Assembly (NCBI RefSeq): GCF_004103695.1
Contig: NZ_CP035280.1
Location: 2,976,001-3,040,000, forward strand
DNA length: 64,000 bases
Reading direction: 5' to 3'
DNA from: Clostridium sp. JN-9
GTDB taxonomy: Bacteria; Bacillota; Clostridia; Clostridiales; Clostridiaceae
The position numbers and the translations under genes are program-made. The notes beneath the pieces were generated by a model. The model had not been told where the DNA came from. It saw only the letters and a program-made list of their open reading frames with translations, and did not search any database. This document shows positions 15,886-25,105 of the stretch, piece after piece; within the stretch, counting starts at the first letter, position 1, and each line of letters opens with the position of its first letter.

Positions 15886-16823
15886 TATAAACACTCCTTC
15901 TTTTCAATTCTTACATCATTTAACAATTCATTTACCTGTTCTAAAGTGCATGCTTCAGTTCCTTCTAGGGAAACTGTCGCCGCCCCGCAGGCTGTAGCAA
16001 ATCTTAAAGTATCTGCATCATCATAATTTTTTATGTGTGCATACACCATGGCTGATACCATAGAATCTCCAGCTCCAACTGTACTTTTCACATTTACTTT
16101 CAAGCTATTGCTTTTGTAAATTCCATTTTTAGTTATATATATTGCTCCCTTATCACCAAGAGAAATCATAACCTTCTCAATCCCCTGTTGTAATAAGTAT
16201 TGTCCTGCACCAATTATTTCATTTTCATTTGTATCATCTATATTAAGTAATTTCTTAAGTTCATGATTATTGGGTTTTATAATATGAGGTTTTGCCTTCA
16301 CTCCCTCCATTAGTAATTCACCATCTGCATCCATAACTACTATTGCTCCCTTTTCCTTTGCAATGATAGTTAATTTATAATATATGTCCTTTGGTATGGA
16401 CGGACTTACTCCTCCAGAAAGCACTACAATATCATTTTTCTTACATAATATTTTAAATTCATCTATAAACTTCTGCATTTTTTTGCTATCTACTTCCGGT
16501 CCAGGCTCATTTATATCAGTATGAGTGTTATTTAAAACATCCACGATTTTAGTATTCGTCCTTGTATCTCCTTCAATGGATATAAATTTATTGGAAATTC
16601 CTCTTTTATTAAGTTCTTCAACAAATGACCTTTCCCAGATACCGCCTAAAAAGCCTGTACAAATAGATTCAACCCTAAAGTTTTTTAGTACTTTGGAAAC
16701 ATTAATTCCTTTTCCTCCAATATCATACCTTAGACTTTCTACCCTATTTACACTTCCTACATTTAATCCATTTAAAGTTATAGTTTTATCCATGGCAGGG
16801 TTTAAGTTAACTGTTATAACCAT
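15885..16823 (-). CDS. fruK: 1-phosphofructokinase
   Basis: Converts fructose 1-phosphate to fructose 1,6-bisphosphate with ATP, linking the permease to glycolysis. The 312-residue PfkB-family sugar kinase has the N-terminal NPAMDKTI block, the GGKGINVSKVL signature 1 and the C-terminal ATP and catalytic signature TVGAGDSMVS with the base Asp. Second gene of the fru operon. Confidence 0.96.
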   Translation of the reverse strand: MVITVNLNPAMDKTITLNGLNVGSVNRVESLRYDIGGKGINVSKVLKNFRVESICTGFLGGIWERSFVEELNKRGISNKFISIEGDTRTNTKIVDVLNNTHTDINEPGPEVDSKKMQKFIDEFKILCKKNDIVVLSGGVSPSIPKDIYYKLTIIAKEKGAIVVMDADGELLMEGVKAKPHIIKPNNHELKKLLNIDDTNENEIIGAGQYLLQQGIEKVMISLGDKGAIYITKNGIYKSNSLKVNVKSTVGAGDSMVSAMVYAHIKNYDDADTLRFATACGAATVSLEGTEACTLEQVNELLNDVRIEKKECL

Positions 16824-16850
16824 GTCTTCACTCCTATCTAAAGTAGTTTA

Positions 16851-17615
16851 TCAAATTTCTGCAACTATTATTTCAACTCCTGAATCTCCAAAGTTTTTTA
16901 TTTCACTGTCATCCAGTCCATGATTAGTAATTATTGTAGAAACAGCTCTAATTGGACAAATAACAGAGAAACATACTTCATTAAATTTTGAATTATCTAC
17001 TGAAACAATTACCTTATTTGCAACATTAATCATAGCTTTTTTAGTTTGTGCTTCAACAAAATTAGGGGTAGTCACTCCTTCTTCAATAGATATTCCATTA
17101 GCACCTATAAAGGCCTTATCAACTCTAAAATTCTTTAATACACTTTCAGTAATATGGCCTACCATTGCTCTTGTGGTATTTCTTAAGCTTCCACCTGTAA
17201 CTATAAGATCTATTCCTTCTTTGTTGGCTAGTTCTGAGGCTATATCTATAGAATTAGTAATTACGGTAACATCTGCTGCAGTTATATTTTTCGCGATTTC
17301 TAAAGTTGTAGTTCCCGAGTCTAGGATAATAGTATCTCCGTCTTCTATCATCTTAGCAGCTACTCTTCCAATTAATATCTTTTCATCACGATGTGCATCC
17401 TCTTTATCTTTAAAAGATGGTTCAAAATTTGTTCTGTTTATTCCCACAGCCCCGCCATGTGTTCTTGTTAGCAGTCCCTTCTCCTCCATTTCCTGGAGAT
17501 CCCTTCTTATTGTTGATTCTGATACATTAAATACCTGTGAAATGGTGGAGACCTTTATACTGGTTTGTTCACTTAATAATTCAGCAATCTTCTGCTGTCT
17601 TTCTTCTGCAAACAT
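16851..17615 (-). CDS. fruR: DeoR-family repressor of the fructose operon
   Basis: A 254-residue DeoR regulator. The N-terminal winged helix (RQQKIAELLSEQTSIKVSTI, with SESTIRRDLQEMEEKG as recognition region) binds DNA. The C-terminal sugar-phosphate sensor domain has the SGTTTLEIAK and TGGSLR motifs and would bind fructose 1-phosphate. The frame reaches back to a GTG at 17630, but GAGAGTG precedes the ATG at 17615, which is preferred. First gene of the operon, with ATGAGCATAA-type repeats around its promoter, so it probably represses itself. Confidence 0.93.
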   Translation of the reverse strand: MFAEERQQKIAELLSEQTSIKVSTISQVFNVSESTIRRDLQEMEEKGLLTRTHGGAVGINRTNFEPSFKDKEDAHRDEKILIGRVAAKMIEDGDTIILDSGTTTLEIAKNITAADVTVITNSIDIASELANKEGIDLIVTGGSLRNTTRAMVGHITESVLKNFRVDKAFIGANGISIEEGVTTPNFVEAQTKKAMINVANKVIVSVDNSKFNEVCFSVICPIRAVSTIITNHGLDDSEIKNFGDSGVEIIVAEI

Positions 17616-17640
17616 ATTTATCACTCTCACTAAAAAATAT

Positions 17641-17713
17641 TTATGCTCATTTGTATTTACTTTTGATTATTACTGATTGATTAATTTTATAATAAATCAT
17701 GAATGAGCATAAG
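17641..17713. promoter_or_regulatory. fru operon promoter with FruR boxes
   Basis: On the minus strand TTGACT (17712-17717) and TATTAT (17689-17694) are 17 bases apart, a good sigma-A promoter for fruR. The motif ATGAGCAT occurs in the spacer (17703-17710) and again in the leader as its complement (17643-17650). Paired boxes flanking the start fit a DeoR repressor. FruR binding is inferred. Confidence 0.75.
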
Positions 17714-17751
17714 TCAACAGTAAATAGTAAATTTATTCAATAAATCAAAAT

Positions 17752-17796
17752 AAAATGAGCATTAACTTTCAATTAAATGAAAGCTATGCTCATTTT
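17752..17796. terminator. hairpin carrying two more ATGAGCAT boxes, terminator of the TPR gene
   Basis: AAAATGAGCAT (17752-17762) and ATGCTCATTTT (17786-17796) form the arms, with an inner TTTCA/TGAAA pair. On the minus strand the stem is followed by a T-rich tail, so it should end the transcript of the TPR gene at 17825. The arms repeat the FruR box found 40-110 bases away. Confidence 0.75.
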
Positions 17797-17824
17797 AAGC
17801 AAATATACAGTTTATATAAATGCA

Positions 17825-18556
17825 CTAATTTATTAATGCTTTAAATTCCGGAGAATTCTTTACCGGATTAAAATCTGCTTCTTTTGCAGCCTCAGCTTTT
17901 ATAGCATTGTCAAGTGCAATAGCTTGTTTTAAATATTTAACTGTATTCTCCACATCCCCTTTTCGACCATATATACTTGCAATACCGTAATATGACCATG
18001 GATTGTTCTTATCTACTTCTAAAGCCTTATTATACCAGTTAATGGCCTCATCATAGTGTCCATATAATTCATTTGCCAAAGCCTTGTTAAATCTTCCATA
18101 TGGGAAATCAGGCTTAATTTCTAATGATTTATCTATATTTTTCATTCCATTTTCATAATCATTTCCATAGCACTGAGTAATTCCCTTTATATTATAGGCC
18201 ATATAATAGCTTGGATCCTCCGCAATAAGCTCATCTGCCAGCTTTATAGCTAAATCATAGTTTTTATTAAAAAAAGCATCATGAGCCTGATTATATTTGT
18301 CATTCATAGATTTCTGCTTGTCCTGAAGAGCCTTATTTTCTTCCACCGATTTAGTTTTAGCTGCATCATCTTTGGCTTTAAGCTGTGTGTCACTTTTCAC
18401 TTTGCTGTCCTGCAAAGCTCTATTGATTTTATTTTCCGTGTATTTATTATATGTAATCAATGCTGCTGCCGTAAAACACAGTACAGTAAAAATAACTATT
18501 TTTGCTTTAAAAGAAAGCTTACCAAACAGTCTATTACTTCTATTAAAAAAGCTCAT
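17825..18556 (-). CDS. membrane-anchored TPR protein
   Basis: A 243-residue protein with an N-terminal membrane segment (about residues 18-37), a charged coiled-coil stretch (about 45-90), and four or so TPR repeats (for example MAYNIKGITQCYGNDYENGM and GRFNKALANELYGHYDEAIN, NPWSYYGIASIYGRKGDVE). It is probably tethered with the TPRs outside. Function unknown; such proteins often act as assembly scaffolds. The IscB gene lies just upstream on the same strand. Confidence 0.85.
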   Translation of the reverse strand: MSFFNRSNRLFGKLSFKAKIVIFTVLCFTAAALITYNKYTENKINRALQDSKVKSDTQLKAKDDAAKTKSVEENKALQDKQKSMNDKYNQAHDAFFNKNYDLAIKLADELIAEDPSYYMAYNIKGITQCYGNDYENGMKNIDKSLEIKPDFPYGRFNKALANELYGHYDEAINWYNKALEVDKNNPWSYYGIASIYGRKGDVENTVKYLKQAIALDNAIKAEAAKEADFNPVKNSPEFKALIN

Positions 18557-18637
18557 TTTATATCCTGGTTATAAAAATCGTAACAAAGCATAACCAAACC
18601 TCCATTCTAAATTTATTTTTGCATTTTACGACTGTTT

Positions 18638-19876
18638 TTAAAACCAATATATCTTATTAAATCTCCATAATAACTTACAAGGCTTAATTCCATATCTTTT
18701 CAATATTTTATTTTCTAAAGTTGTTATATTACATTGTTTTTTCTCTGAATATAATGCAGTTATATATCCAATATAGCTTTCGCCATTCTTTTTAGTATAT
18801 TTGATTAAATCTCTATGCTTAAATCCTAAACATTCATAAGTTTTAGCCTTAGATTTCCTTCTCATAGGTTTAATAATATAATCTTTTATATTACACAGTT
18901 CATTATTAATTATTAAATCACTTGCAACCAATGCGTCATTACTATGCGTTTTATCTATATTCCAGTCAATTCTTTTATTGGCGGTATCTCCACCAGTAGT
19001 TAATACAAGTTTTCCTAATTTAGATAATTCATTTCTTAACCAATTTTTGCCTTGCATAACATGTTGAGCATAATCAAGCCTTATATTTTTACCATTAATC
19101 ATTAATTGATAATATTTAATAAATTTTTCTTCCTGTCCTTTTGTTTTATCATGACAGTTGCTACAAAGTGTAATTAAATTGTCTTGATTATTTTTACCTT
19201 TAAGTCTTTTGGGGACAATGTGATGAACTTCTAATACACAATTAGATTTACCGCACTCCATACATTTACAACCATCTCTTAATATAATTGCTTTCCTTAT
19301 ATTTTCATCTAGTCTATTGGATTTTTGATACTGCCATCTATATAACTTTTTCCCATCCGTTAATGCTCTTATATCAATTGTAACATCTTCTAAATGAAAT
19401 TTTTTTATGTTAATGAATCTCAACAATTGATTGATAACTCTAATTATAGATTGTTTCTTTTGTAATATACTTGGTGCAACTCTACCTTTTCTAGTTGACA
19501 TACTTCTATTGCTAAATCTCGCTTGTCTATATCTTTTGTGACTTCTTTTATATCTTCTATATCCACGTCTAACATCCATTAATCCCTTAATGTCTTGTCT
19601 TAGTTCAATAGTTCCTTTAAATATAGGCTTATTATAAGTTTTACATTTTTGAATTAATGAAATTCCTACATGACTACTCCCATCATCTATTCCACAAATT
19701 ATTTCAGTTTCTTTATCTATTTTGACTTCATAATTTAATTGAATAACCATAGGATATTTTTGTAATAATTTAGCTTTCTTTTTTCTAATTAGTATCCATG
19801 CTTTATTAGTATTTGTGGGTGCTAATTTATTATTTGTAAAATCCAATACAAAAGCATATTCTTTTTGTTTTGACAT
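18638..19876 (-). CDS. iscB: IscB RNA-guided endonuclease
   Basis: A 412-residue ancestor-type relative of Cas9. The N-terminal PLMP-like segment (about residues 10-48) precedes RuvC-I ([11 protein letters not shown], Asp64) and an arginine-rich bridge helix ([16 protein letters not shown]). RuvC-II follows ([12 protein letters not shown], Glu163), then an HNH domain with two CxxC pairs (CMECG, CSNC) and [11 protein letters not shown] (His218/219), and RuvC-III ([11 protein letters not shown], His311 and Asp314). A C-terminal target-interaction domain ends the protein. All catalytic residues are present, so both nuclease sites should be active. GGAG sits 9 bases before the ATG. Its guide RNA lies upstream. 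Confidence 0.95.
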   Translation of the reverse strand: MSKQKEYAFVLDFTNNKLAPTNTNKAWILIRKKKAKLLQKYPMVIQLNYEVKIDKETEIICGIDDGSSHVGISLIQKCKTYNKPIFKGTIELRQDIKGLMDVRRGYRRYKRSHKRYRQARFSNRSMSTRKGRVAPSILQKKQSIIRVINQLLRFINIKKFHLEDVTIDIRALTDGKKLYRWQYQKSNRLDENIRKAIILRDGCKCMECGKSNCVLEVHHIVPKRLKGKNNQDNLITLCSNCHDKTKGQEEKFIKYYQLMINGKNIRLDYAQHVMQGKNWLRNELSKLGKLVLTTGGDTANKRIDWNIDKTHSNDALVASDLIINNELCNIKDYIIKPMRRKSKAKTYECLGFKHRDLIKYTKKNGESYIGYITALYSEKKQCNITTLENKILKRYGIKPCKLLWRFNKIYWF

Positions 19877-19884
19877 TTCTGTCG

Positions 19885-20148
19885 TCTCCTTTCGGGAATT
19901 TTTCTTCTTGCCAAAGACATAATGGAGTTCATATGATTAGGTGTTTGACTTCATAACCTAGAAGTCGGTCATCCTTCCTCATTCTTAGAGCCTCAAACTG
20001 AAGAGTACATTCAAGGGTAAGTCTTTAACTTCCATTAAATCATAGTTCATCATGCTATTTCTTTTTCAAAAAACTACACTCACTTTGGCTTGAAAACACC
20101 AAATAGTCTAGTAACAGGCCTAAAGGTTACGGCATGTTACTATTTGTT
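19885..20148 (-). ncRNA. omega RNA (HEARO RNA) of IscB
   Basis: The roughly 260 bases upstream of iscB contain no ORF but strong structure on the minus strand. Near the 5' end AGTAACATGCC and GGCCTGTTACT form a hairpin (20110-20140). Further along, ACCGACTTCTAGGTTATGAAGTCAAAC-type folds give stems around GACTTC/GAAGTC, and the 3' end runs into CCCGAAAGGAG beside the ribosome site. Location, length and association with IscB fit the HEARO RNA class. The target-specific guide should lie at the extreme 5' end, about 20145-20165. Confidence 0.85.
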
Positions 20149-20260
20149 ATGATTTTTAACAACTATTTAAAGTTCCTGTTAAAGATAAACAATATAATTA
20201 TACTATAAAGCATAATAGTGTTATTTAAAAGAATTTTATAGTGTGTTAAAAAAATATTTG

Positions 20261-20274
20261 TGCAACCGATTGCA
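20261..20274 (+). promoter_or_regulatory. catabolite-responsive element (cre) before glucan phosphorylase
   Basis: TGCAACCGATTGCA matches the CcpA consensus TGNNANCGNTNNCA at every fixed position. It overlaps the first bases of the -35 box, which suits repression by CcpA in glucose. Confidence 0.8.
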
Positions 20275-20298
20275 TAAACCCTTTGCATTGTGTATAAT
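20270..20298 (+). promoter_or_regulatory. sigma-A promoter of alpha-glucan phosphorylase gene
   Basis: TTGCAT (20270-20275) and a perfect TATAAT (20293-20298) separated by 17 bases, about 30 bases before the start codon. The -35 box overlaps the cre site. Confidence 0.85.
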
Positions 20299-20329
20299 GA
20301 AAACATAAATTAAATCTTGGAGGTATGTC

Positions 20330-21952
20330 ATGGATACAAGTAAATTGCCTAAAGTTGCTTATTTTTGCATGGAATATGGCTTAGAATCTGATTTTAAAAT
20401 ATATGCAGGTGGTCTTGGAATACTGGCTGGTGACTATTTAAAAGGAGCTAAGGACTTAAATGTACCTTTAGTCGGTATAGGTATAAAGTGGAAGCAGGGA
20501 TATACTGATCAGGTTATAGATCAGGACGGAAACCCATACGATACCTATCATAATTATAACTATGATTTCTTGGAAGATACAGGCGTAAAGGTATCTGTTA
20601 AAATTAGAAATGTGGATGTAGTATGTAAAGTCTGGAAGACTGAAAAGTTCGGTAATAATACTCTTTATCTTCTAGATACTGATATACCAGAAAACCAGGA
20701 TGCCTGGATTACAGGACAGCTTTATGGCTGGTTCGGTGAAGAGAGAATTGCACAGGAAATTGTACTTGGCATAGGCGGTGTGAGAGCCCTGAGAGCATTA
20801 AAGATTCCAGTAGATATTTATCATTTTAATGAAGGCCATGCTGATTTAGCAGCTCTGGAATTAATCAGGGAAAAAATGAGCTCAGGTAAATCCTTTGAGG
20901 AAGCCTTAAAATTAACAAGGGAGGAAGTTGTGTTTACAACTCATACACCTATATTACAGGGAAATGAATCTCATCCACTGGATAAACTTGAATATATGGG
21001 TGCATTTAATGGACTGACAAGAGATCAGATGATTTCGCTAGGAGGAGATCCTTTTAATATGACTGTAGCGGGTTTGAGACTTTCCAGAAAATCTAATGCA
21101 GTTGCAAAGCTTCATGCAGTTACAGCAAACAAAATGTGGAAGGACGTTTCCGGGAGATGTGAAATAATAGGAATAACAAATGCCATTCACACACCAACCT
21201 GGGTTGACAGCAGAATGACCAGTGCTTTCCAGGAAAATAGAGCTCTGCTGCCTGTTCACCAGGAAATAAAGAAAGAAACCATTAAATTTATTAAAGAAAG
21301 AACAGGAGTTAATCTGGATGCTGATAAGTTACTCATTGGTTTCTCCAGAAGAGCTGCTCCATATAAGAGAAGCGATTTAATATTTACCGAGCCCAAAATT
21401 ATAGATCCATTATTGAACAGCGGCAGGGTACAAATTGCATTTTCCGGCAAAGCACATCCATTGGATGATACAGGTAAAGCAATTGTAGCTAATTTAGTTC
21501 AAATGATGAAGAAATACCCTAACAGTGTAGTATTTCTTGAAAATTATGATATGAATATTGGCAGGATGCTTACAAAAGGATCTGATATCTGGCTTAATAA
21601 TCCAAGAAGACCTCTTGAAGCCAGCGGAACTTCAGGAATGAAAGCTGCCATGAATGGTGTATTAAACTGCTCAATACTTGATGGATGGTGGCCTGAAGCA
21701 TGTAATGACGGAGTTAACGGATGGCAGTTTGGTAATGGTAAATCCGTAGATGATTTTAAGTCTGTGGAGGAATTAGACAAAAACGACTCTGATGCATTAT
21801 ATGACACTCTTTTAAACAGAGTAATTCCAACCTATTATGAAAACAAAGATAAGTGGGAAAAAATGATGATAGAAAGTATCAAATCCACAAGGGAATACTT
21901 CTCTACAAAGAGAATGCTTGAGGAATATTATAAAGAACTTTATATGAAATAA
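20330..21952 (+). CDS. alpha-glucan (glycogen/maltodextrin) phosphorylase
   Basis: Releases glucose 1-phosphate from alpha-1,4 glucans using phosphate. This 540-residue protein belongs to the short bacterial and archaeal GT35 subgroup (classical enzymes have about 800 residues). It has the N-terminal GGLGILAGDYLKGA block, the HFNEGHADL and FTTHTPILQGNE motifs, RRAAPYKRSDL in the C-terminal half, and the pyridoxal phosphate site EASGTSGMKAAMNG with the Schiff-base Lys at 438. GGAGG precedes the ATG. Single-gene transcript under a cre site, so likely used when preferred sugars are gone. Confidence 0.93.
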   Translation: MDTSKLPKVAYFCMEYGLESDFKIYAGGLGILAGDYLKGAKDLNVPLVGIGIKWKQGYTDQVIDQDGNPYDTYHNYNYDFLEDTGVKVSVKIRNVDVVCKVWKTEKFGNNTLYLLDTDIPENQDAWITGQLYGWFGEERIAQEIVLGIGGVRALRALKIPVDIYHFNEGHADLAALELIREKMSSGKSFEEALKLTREEVVFTTHTPILQGNESHPLDKLEYMGAFNGLTRDQMISLGGDPFNMTVAGLRLSRKSNAVAKLHAVTANKMWKDVSGRCEIIGITNAIHTPTWVDSRMTSAFQENRALLPVHQEIKKETIKFIKERTGVNLDADKLLIGFSRRAAPYKRSDLIFTEPKIIDPLLNSGRVQIAFSGKAHPLDDTGKAIVANLVQMMKKYPNSVVFLENYDMNIGRMLTKGSDIWLNNPRRPLEASGTSGMKAAMNGVLNCSILDGWWPEACNDGVNGWQFGNGKSVDDFKSVEELDKNDSDALYDTLLNRVIPTYYENKDKWEKMMIESIKSTREYFSTKRMLEEYYKELYMK

Positions 21953-21963
21953 AACTATATTTT

Positions 21964-22003
21964 ATAAGGTCATCCATAAAACACATTGGATGACTTTATT
22001 ATT
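21964..22003 (+). terminator. terminator of the glucan phosphorylase gene
   Basis: AAGGTCATCCA (21966-21976) pairs with TGGATGACTTT (21987-21997), followed by ATTATTTT. It lies 14 bases after the stop. Confidence 0.85.
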
Positions 22004-22062
22004 TTATGCATTGTTTATTTCTTATTTATCAATTAATTGCATTATTTAATTTATATATTAGC

Positions 22063-22077
22063 AATTTTCTGAAGGTT
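22063..22077. promoter_or_regulatory. CodY-box-like sequence upstream of pepT
   Basis: AATTTTCTGAAGGTT matches 13 of 15 bases of the CodY consensus AATTTTCWGAAAATT. It lies about 52 bases upstream of the -35 box of pepT. Peptidase genes are frequent CodY targets, but one near-match in AT-rich DNA is weak evidence. Confidence 0.4.
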
Positions 22078-22128
22078 AATAGTTATTTTAAATAATATTC
22101 TAAATTCTTTATGTTTTTCCCGCTTTGT

Positions 22129-22157
22129 TTGTTATTTTGTATAAAAAATGGTATAAT
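22129..22157 (+). promoter_or_regulatory. sigma-A promoter of pepT
   Basis: TTGTTA (22129-22134) and TATAAT (22152-22157) are 17 bases apart, with the ribosome site AAGGAG about 45 bases further on. Confidence 0.78.
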
Positions 22158-22215
22158 AAAATTGTTTTAAAGGTTTACAATATTACATTTATTTTTGAGA
22201 AAAGGAGATATGAAT

Positions 22216-23442
22216 ATGTCAAATGTAGTTGAAAAGTTATTAAAATACGTTACTTTTGATACCCAATCAAATGAAGAATCTACAACAGTGCCTACAACTT
22301 CCAAGCAGTTAGTTTTAGCAAAGGAACTTGTAAAAGAATTAGAATCCATTGGAATGAAAGAGGTTTCATTAGATAAATATGGATATGTAATGGCAACTCT
22401 TCCTTCAAATACTGATAAAAAGATTCCTGTAATTGGTTTCTTATCTCATATGGATACAAGTCCAGAAATATCCGGAGAAAATATAAAACCGCAAATAATT
22501 GAAAATTATGATGGAAATGATATAGTTCTTAACAAAGAAAAAAATGTTATTCTTTCCACAAAAGATTTTAAAGAGCTTAAGGAATATAAAGGTAAAACTC
22601 TGATTACCACAGATGGCACAACTCTGCTTGGTGCTGATGATAAAGCAGGTATAGCAGAAATTATGACTGCTATGGAACATCTTATTAATCATCCAGAAAT
22701 AAAACATGGGAAAATTCGTGTAGCATTTACTCCTGATGAAGAGGTTGGCAAAGGAACTGACTATTTCGATGTAACTAAATTTGGCGTTGACTTTGCATAT
22801 ACTCTTGATGGAGGTGCAATAGGAGAACTTGAATATGAGAACTTTAATGCTGCAGGAGCAAAAATTAAAATCAATGGAAAAAGTGTGCACCCTGGATCTG
22901 CAAAGGATACAATGATAAATGCAATACTTGTTGCAAATGAATTTATATCTATGCTTCCAGCAATTGAAACACCTACACATACAGAAGGATACGAAGGCTT
23001 CTATCATGTTGTTAGTATTAACGGCGGTGTTGAAGAAGCTACAATGAATATGATAATAAGAGATCATGATAAAACAATATTTGAAAACAGAAAACAAAAT
23101 GTTGAGAAAATTGCAGTTGAATTAAATAAAAAATATGGAGAAGGAACTGTTAATGCTGATATTAAAGATCAGTACTACAACATGAAAGAAAAGGTTGAGC
23201 CTGTAAAACATATAGTTGATACTGCTTTTGAGGCTATGAAGTCCTGCGGAATCGTTCCAAAAGTTCAGCCTATAAGAGGAGGTACTGACGGAGCTCAATT
23301 ATCATTTAAAGGAATACCTACTCCAAACCTGTTTACAGGCGGTCATAACTTCCACGGTAAATATGAATTTATTCCAACATTTGCAATGGAAAAAGCTGTA
23401 GACGTTGTTGTAAAAATCATTGAACTTTACTCAAATAAATAA
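22216..23442 (+). CDS. pepT: peptidase T (tripeptide aminopeptidase)
   Basis: A cytoplasmic M20 metallopeptidase that removes the N-terminal residue from tripeptides. It has the zinc motifs [25 protein letters not shown] (bridging Asp) and TPDEEVGKG (catalytic and zinc-binding acidic residues), a dimerisation domain, and the C-terminal [11 protein letters not shown] and [10 protein letters not shown] zinc-ligand block. An upstream ATG in the frame exists, but GGAG at 22204-22207 fits the ATG at 22216 best, giving 408 residues, the normal length. In a glutamate fermenter it would feed amino acids into catabolism. Confidence 0.95.
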   Translation: MSNVVEKLLKYVTFDTQSNEESTTVPTTSKQLVLAKELVKELESIGMKEVSLDKYGYVMATLPSNTDKKIPVIGFLSHMDTSPEISGENIKPQIIENYDGNDIVLNKEKNVILSTKDFKELKEYKGKTLITTDGTTLLGADDKAGIAEIMTAMEHLINHPEIKHGKIRVAFTPDEEVGKGTDYFDVTKFGVDFAYTLDGGAIGELEYENFNAAGAKIKINGKSVHPGSAKDTMINAILVANEFISMLPAIETPTHTEGYEGFYHVVSINGGVEEATMNMIIRDHDKTIFENRKQNVEKIAVELNKKYGEGTVNADIKDQYYNMKEKVEPVKHIVDTAFEAMKSCGIVPKVQPIRGGTDGAQLSFKGIPTPNLFTGGHNFHGKYEFIPTFAMEKAVDVVVKIIELYSNK

Positions 23443-23451
23443 TTTGCAATT

Positions 23452-23490
23452 AAAAGGATTATGGAATTTATCTTCCCATAATCCTTTTTT
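23452..23490. terminator. bidirectional terminator between pepT and the glutamate operon
   Basis: AAAAGGATTATGG (23452-23464) pairs with CCATAATCCTTTT, flanked by A/T runs on both strands. It can end pepT and also the very long minus-strand operon that finishes with citX. Confidence 0.92.
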
Positions 23491-23504
23491 ATCCACACTG
23501 TGGA

Positions 23505-24044
23505 TTAAATCTGCTTATTAATATAATCATTATATTTAAGCTTTATAAACTCTTCAATTTCTTCAAGTGAATGTTTTCTGCTTCTGGCGCAGTTATGAGC
23601 ACTATCTTCACAAATAAAGCATTTTCTCGGTGGCATATTAAGATCTTTTCTGCTTATACCTCTCCCCTGGCTGTATACATCTATATCCACCAGTCTTCCT
23701 AATGGATGTTTATCCTCTATAGAAACAACTGCTTTTTTTATTTCATATGGCTTACCATGAACTGCCATAATAAATATTGGGCCTTCAGCGCCTAAATACC
23801 ATTGAACATTTAAATAGTTTTTAAATTCCCGCAAAAGTTCTCTGCCTATTATAGTACATACTCCAATACTTATATTATTACACTTATTTTCTCCCGGATA
23901 GTTAACTCTTAAGGATATAATTGTACATTTGTATTTTTCCTCAAGAAGAGAAATTAGCCTTACCCTGTTTTCTCTTTCATTTAGTATTTCATAAATGGAA
24001 TACTTTTTTATATCTTTAATATTATAATCAAATAATTTGTCCAT
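23505..24044 (-). CDS. citX: holo-ACP synthase of citrate/citramalate lyase (CitX)
   Basis: Transfers the phosphoribosyl-dephospho-CoA prosthetic group onto a Ser of the acyl carrier subunit CitD. The 179-residue protein shows the family block DKHPLGRLVDIDVYS, GRGISRKDLNMPPRKC, and the Cys-rich CFICEDSAHNCARSRKHS. Its ATG begins 5 bases past the citC stop region with no clear ribosome site, which suggests coupling to citC. The partner CitG, which makes the prosthetic group precursor, is not in the window. Confidence 0.93.
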   Translation of the reverse strand: MDKLFDYNIKDIKKYSIYEILNERENRVRLISLLEEKYKCTIISLRVNYPGENKCNNISIGVCTIIGRELLREFKNYLNVQWYLGAEGPIFIMAVHGKPYEIKKAVVSIEDKHPLGRLVDIDVYSQGRGISRKDLNMPPRKCFICEDSAHNCARSRKHSLEEIEEFIKLKYNDYINKQI

Positions 24045-24048
24045 AATC

Positions 24049-25095
24049 TTAATGAGGTGAATTAGATTTTTTAATTTTATCTAATACCACCTGTCCCTCC
24101 TTAGAATTTAAAAACTGCCAGGTAACTTCTGGGACAAGGTATTTTACTTCCTTTAATTTGCCTTCTCTTATTAACTGTCTCACTATAGAAGCAGATATAT
24201 AATTATCTTCATATTTATTTCTTTCTATTTCTATAAGCTTGACTCCGTACCTTGGAAGTATTCTTTTTAATGTTTCATTATAACTGTTTGTTACACTGCA
24301 GTATGGCTCACAGCCAACAAATCTTTTATTTATATTTAATCTGCTGCAAAAATATTTTCCAAAGATAGATGCATCAATTTCCTCATAGGCCCTGGTTCTT
24401 AATTCTTCTTTTCTTATAAAGTAAGAAGGGAATGTTGCTTTGGATATAATATACTGACCTCCGGGAATTACATTAACATTTGATAAATCACTGACCCCAT
24501 TCTTAACCAGATTATATCTGTCCTTAAATGGGAATAAGGACTTATCTTCCTGAACTATGAACAATAATACCTTTTCACACTGTGCTGATGCCTTCTCAAT
24601 TAAATATCTGTGCCCTAGTGTAAAAGGATTGCAGTTCATTACCAATGCCCCATTTTTGATTTCTGTATTAATACTATATTGCTTCACAAGGCTGCTTAAA
24701 TATTTGTTTATGTTTGAAATTCCATATTCAAGCAGCACAGCATTTTCAGTCTCACAGAGTATGCTGAAATTTAGTGCTTCAAATACTTTTGCTTTATCAG
24801 GCTTTGTAAAAATAAAGCTTTGATAAATCCCCTGGTCAAACATTGTATTTACCAATTCTGTAATTAAAGTGCCTGTAACATTTTCCCCGCGTAATTCCTC
24901 TGAAACAGCAAAGCATTTAAATACATTCCCTGCTTTTGAACAGGTTGCTTTTATGGCTTTCTGTTCATCTCTAAGAACAATTGTGTAATCAACATCCTTA
25001 TCCAGAATAAGATTAAATTTTTGAAGAAATTTATCAACCTCTTCTTTGTCCCTTGAATTATTTAAATTCACTTTCTCAAGCTGAAGACCAAACAT
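24049..25095 (-). CDS. citC: citrate/citramalate lyase ligase (CitC)
   Basis: Acetylates the thiol of the lyase prosthetic group using acetate and ATP, switching the lyase on. The N-terminal 130 residues form a GNAT-like domain (FAVSEELRGENVTGTLI). The C-terminal nucleotidyltransferase domain has NPFTLGHRYLIEKA, the HxGH-type motif, and later YISASIVRQLI. The frame extends to 25128, but AAGGAG precedes the ATG at 25095 (348 residues), 10 bases after the citF stop. Confidence 0.93.
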   Translation of the reverse strand: MFGLQLEKVNLNNSRDKEEVDKFLQKFNLILDKDVDYTIVLRDEQKAIKATCSKAGNVFKCFAVSEELRGENVTGTLITELVNTMFDQGIYQSFIFTKPDKAKVFEALNFSILCETENAVLLEYGISNINKYLSSLVKQYSINTEIKNGALVMNCNPFTLGHRYLIEKASAQCEKVLLFIVQEDKSLFPFKDRYNLVKNGVSDLSNVNVIPGGQYIISKATFPSYFIRKEELRTRAYEEIDASIFGKYFCSRLNINKRFVGCEPYCSVTNSYNETLKRILPRYGVKLIEIERNKYEDNYISASIVRQLIREGKLKEVKYLVPEVTWQFLNSKEGQVVLDKIKKSNSPH

Positions 25096-25105
25096 AACAT
25101 TCTCC

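Larger units (their letters stand above)
18638..20150 (-). mobile_element. IscB-type (IS200/IS605-related, HEARO) element without its own transposase
   Basis: The unit comprises the IscB nuclease gene and the structured RNA region upstream of it. No tnpA-like Y1 transposase is present nearby, so movement would need a transposase in trans. The ends cannot be fixed: the left border lies a little below 18638 and the right border near the 5' end of the RNA (about 20145). The insertion separates the TPR gene from the glucan phosphorylase promoter. Confidence 0.7.

Noticed and set aside
22441-23097. 218-codon ORF antisense to pepT
   Set aside because: Shadow of pepT on the other strand; odd composition rich in Phe, Ser, Cys and Ile.
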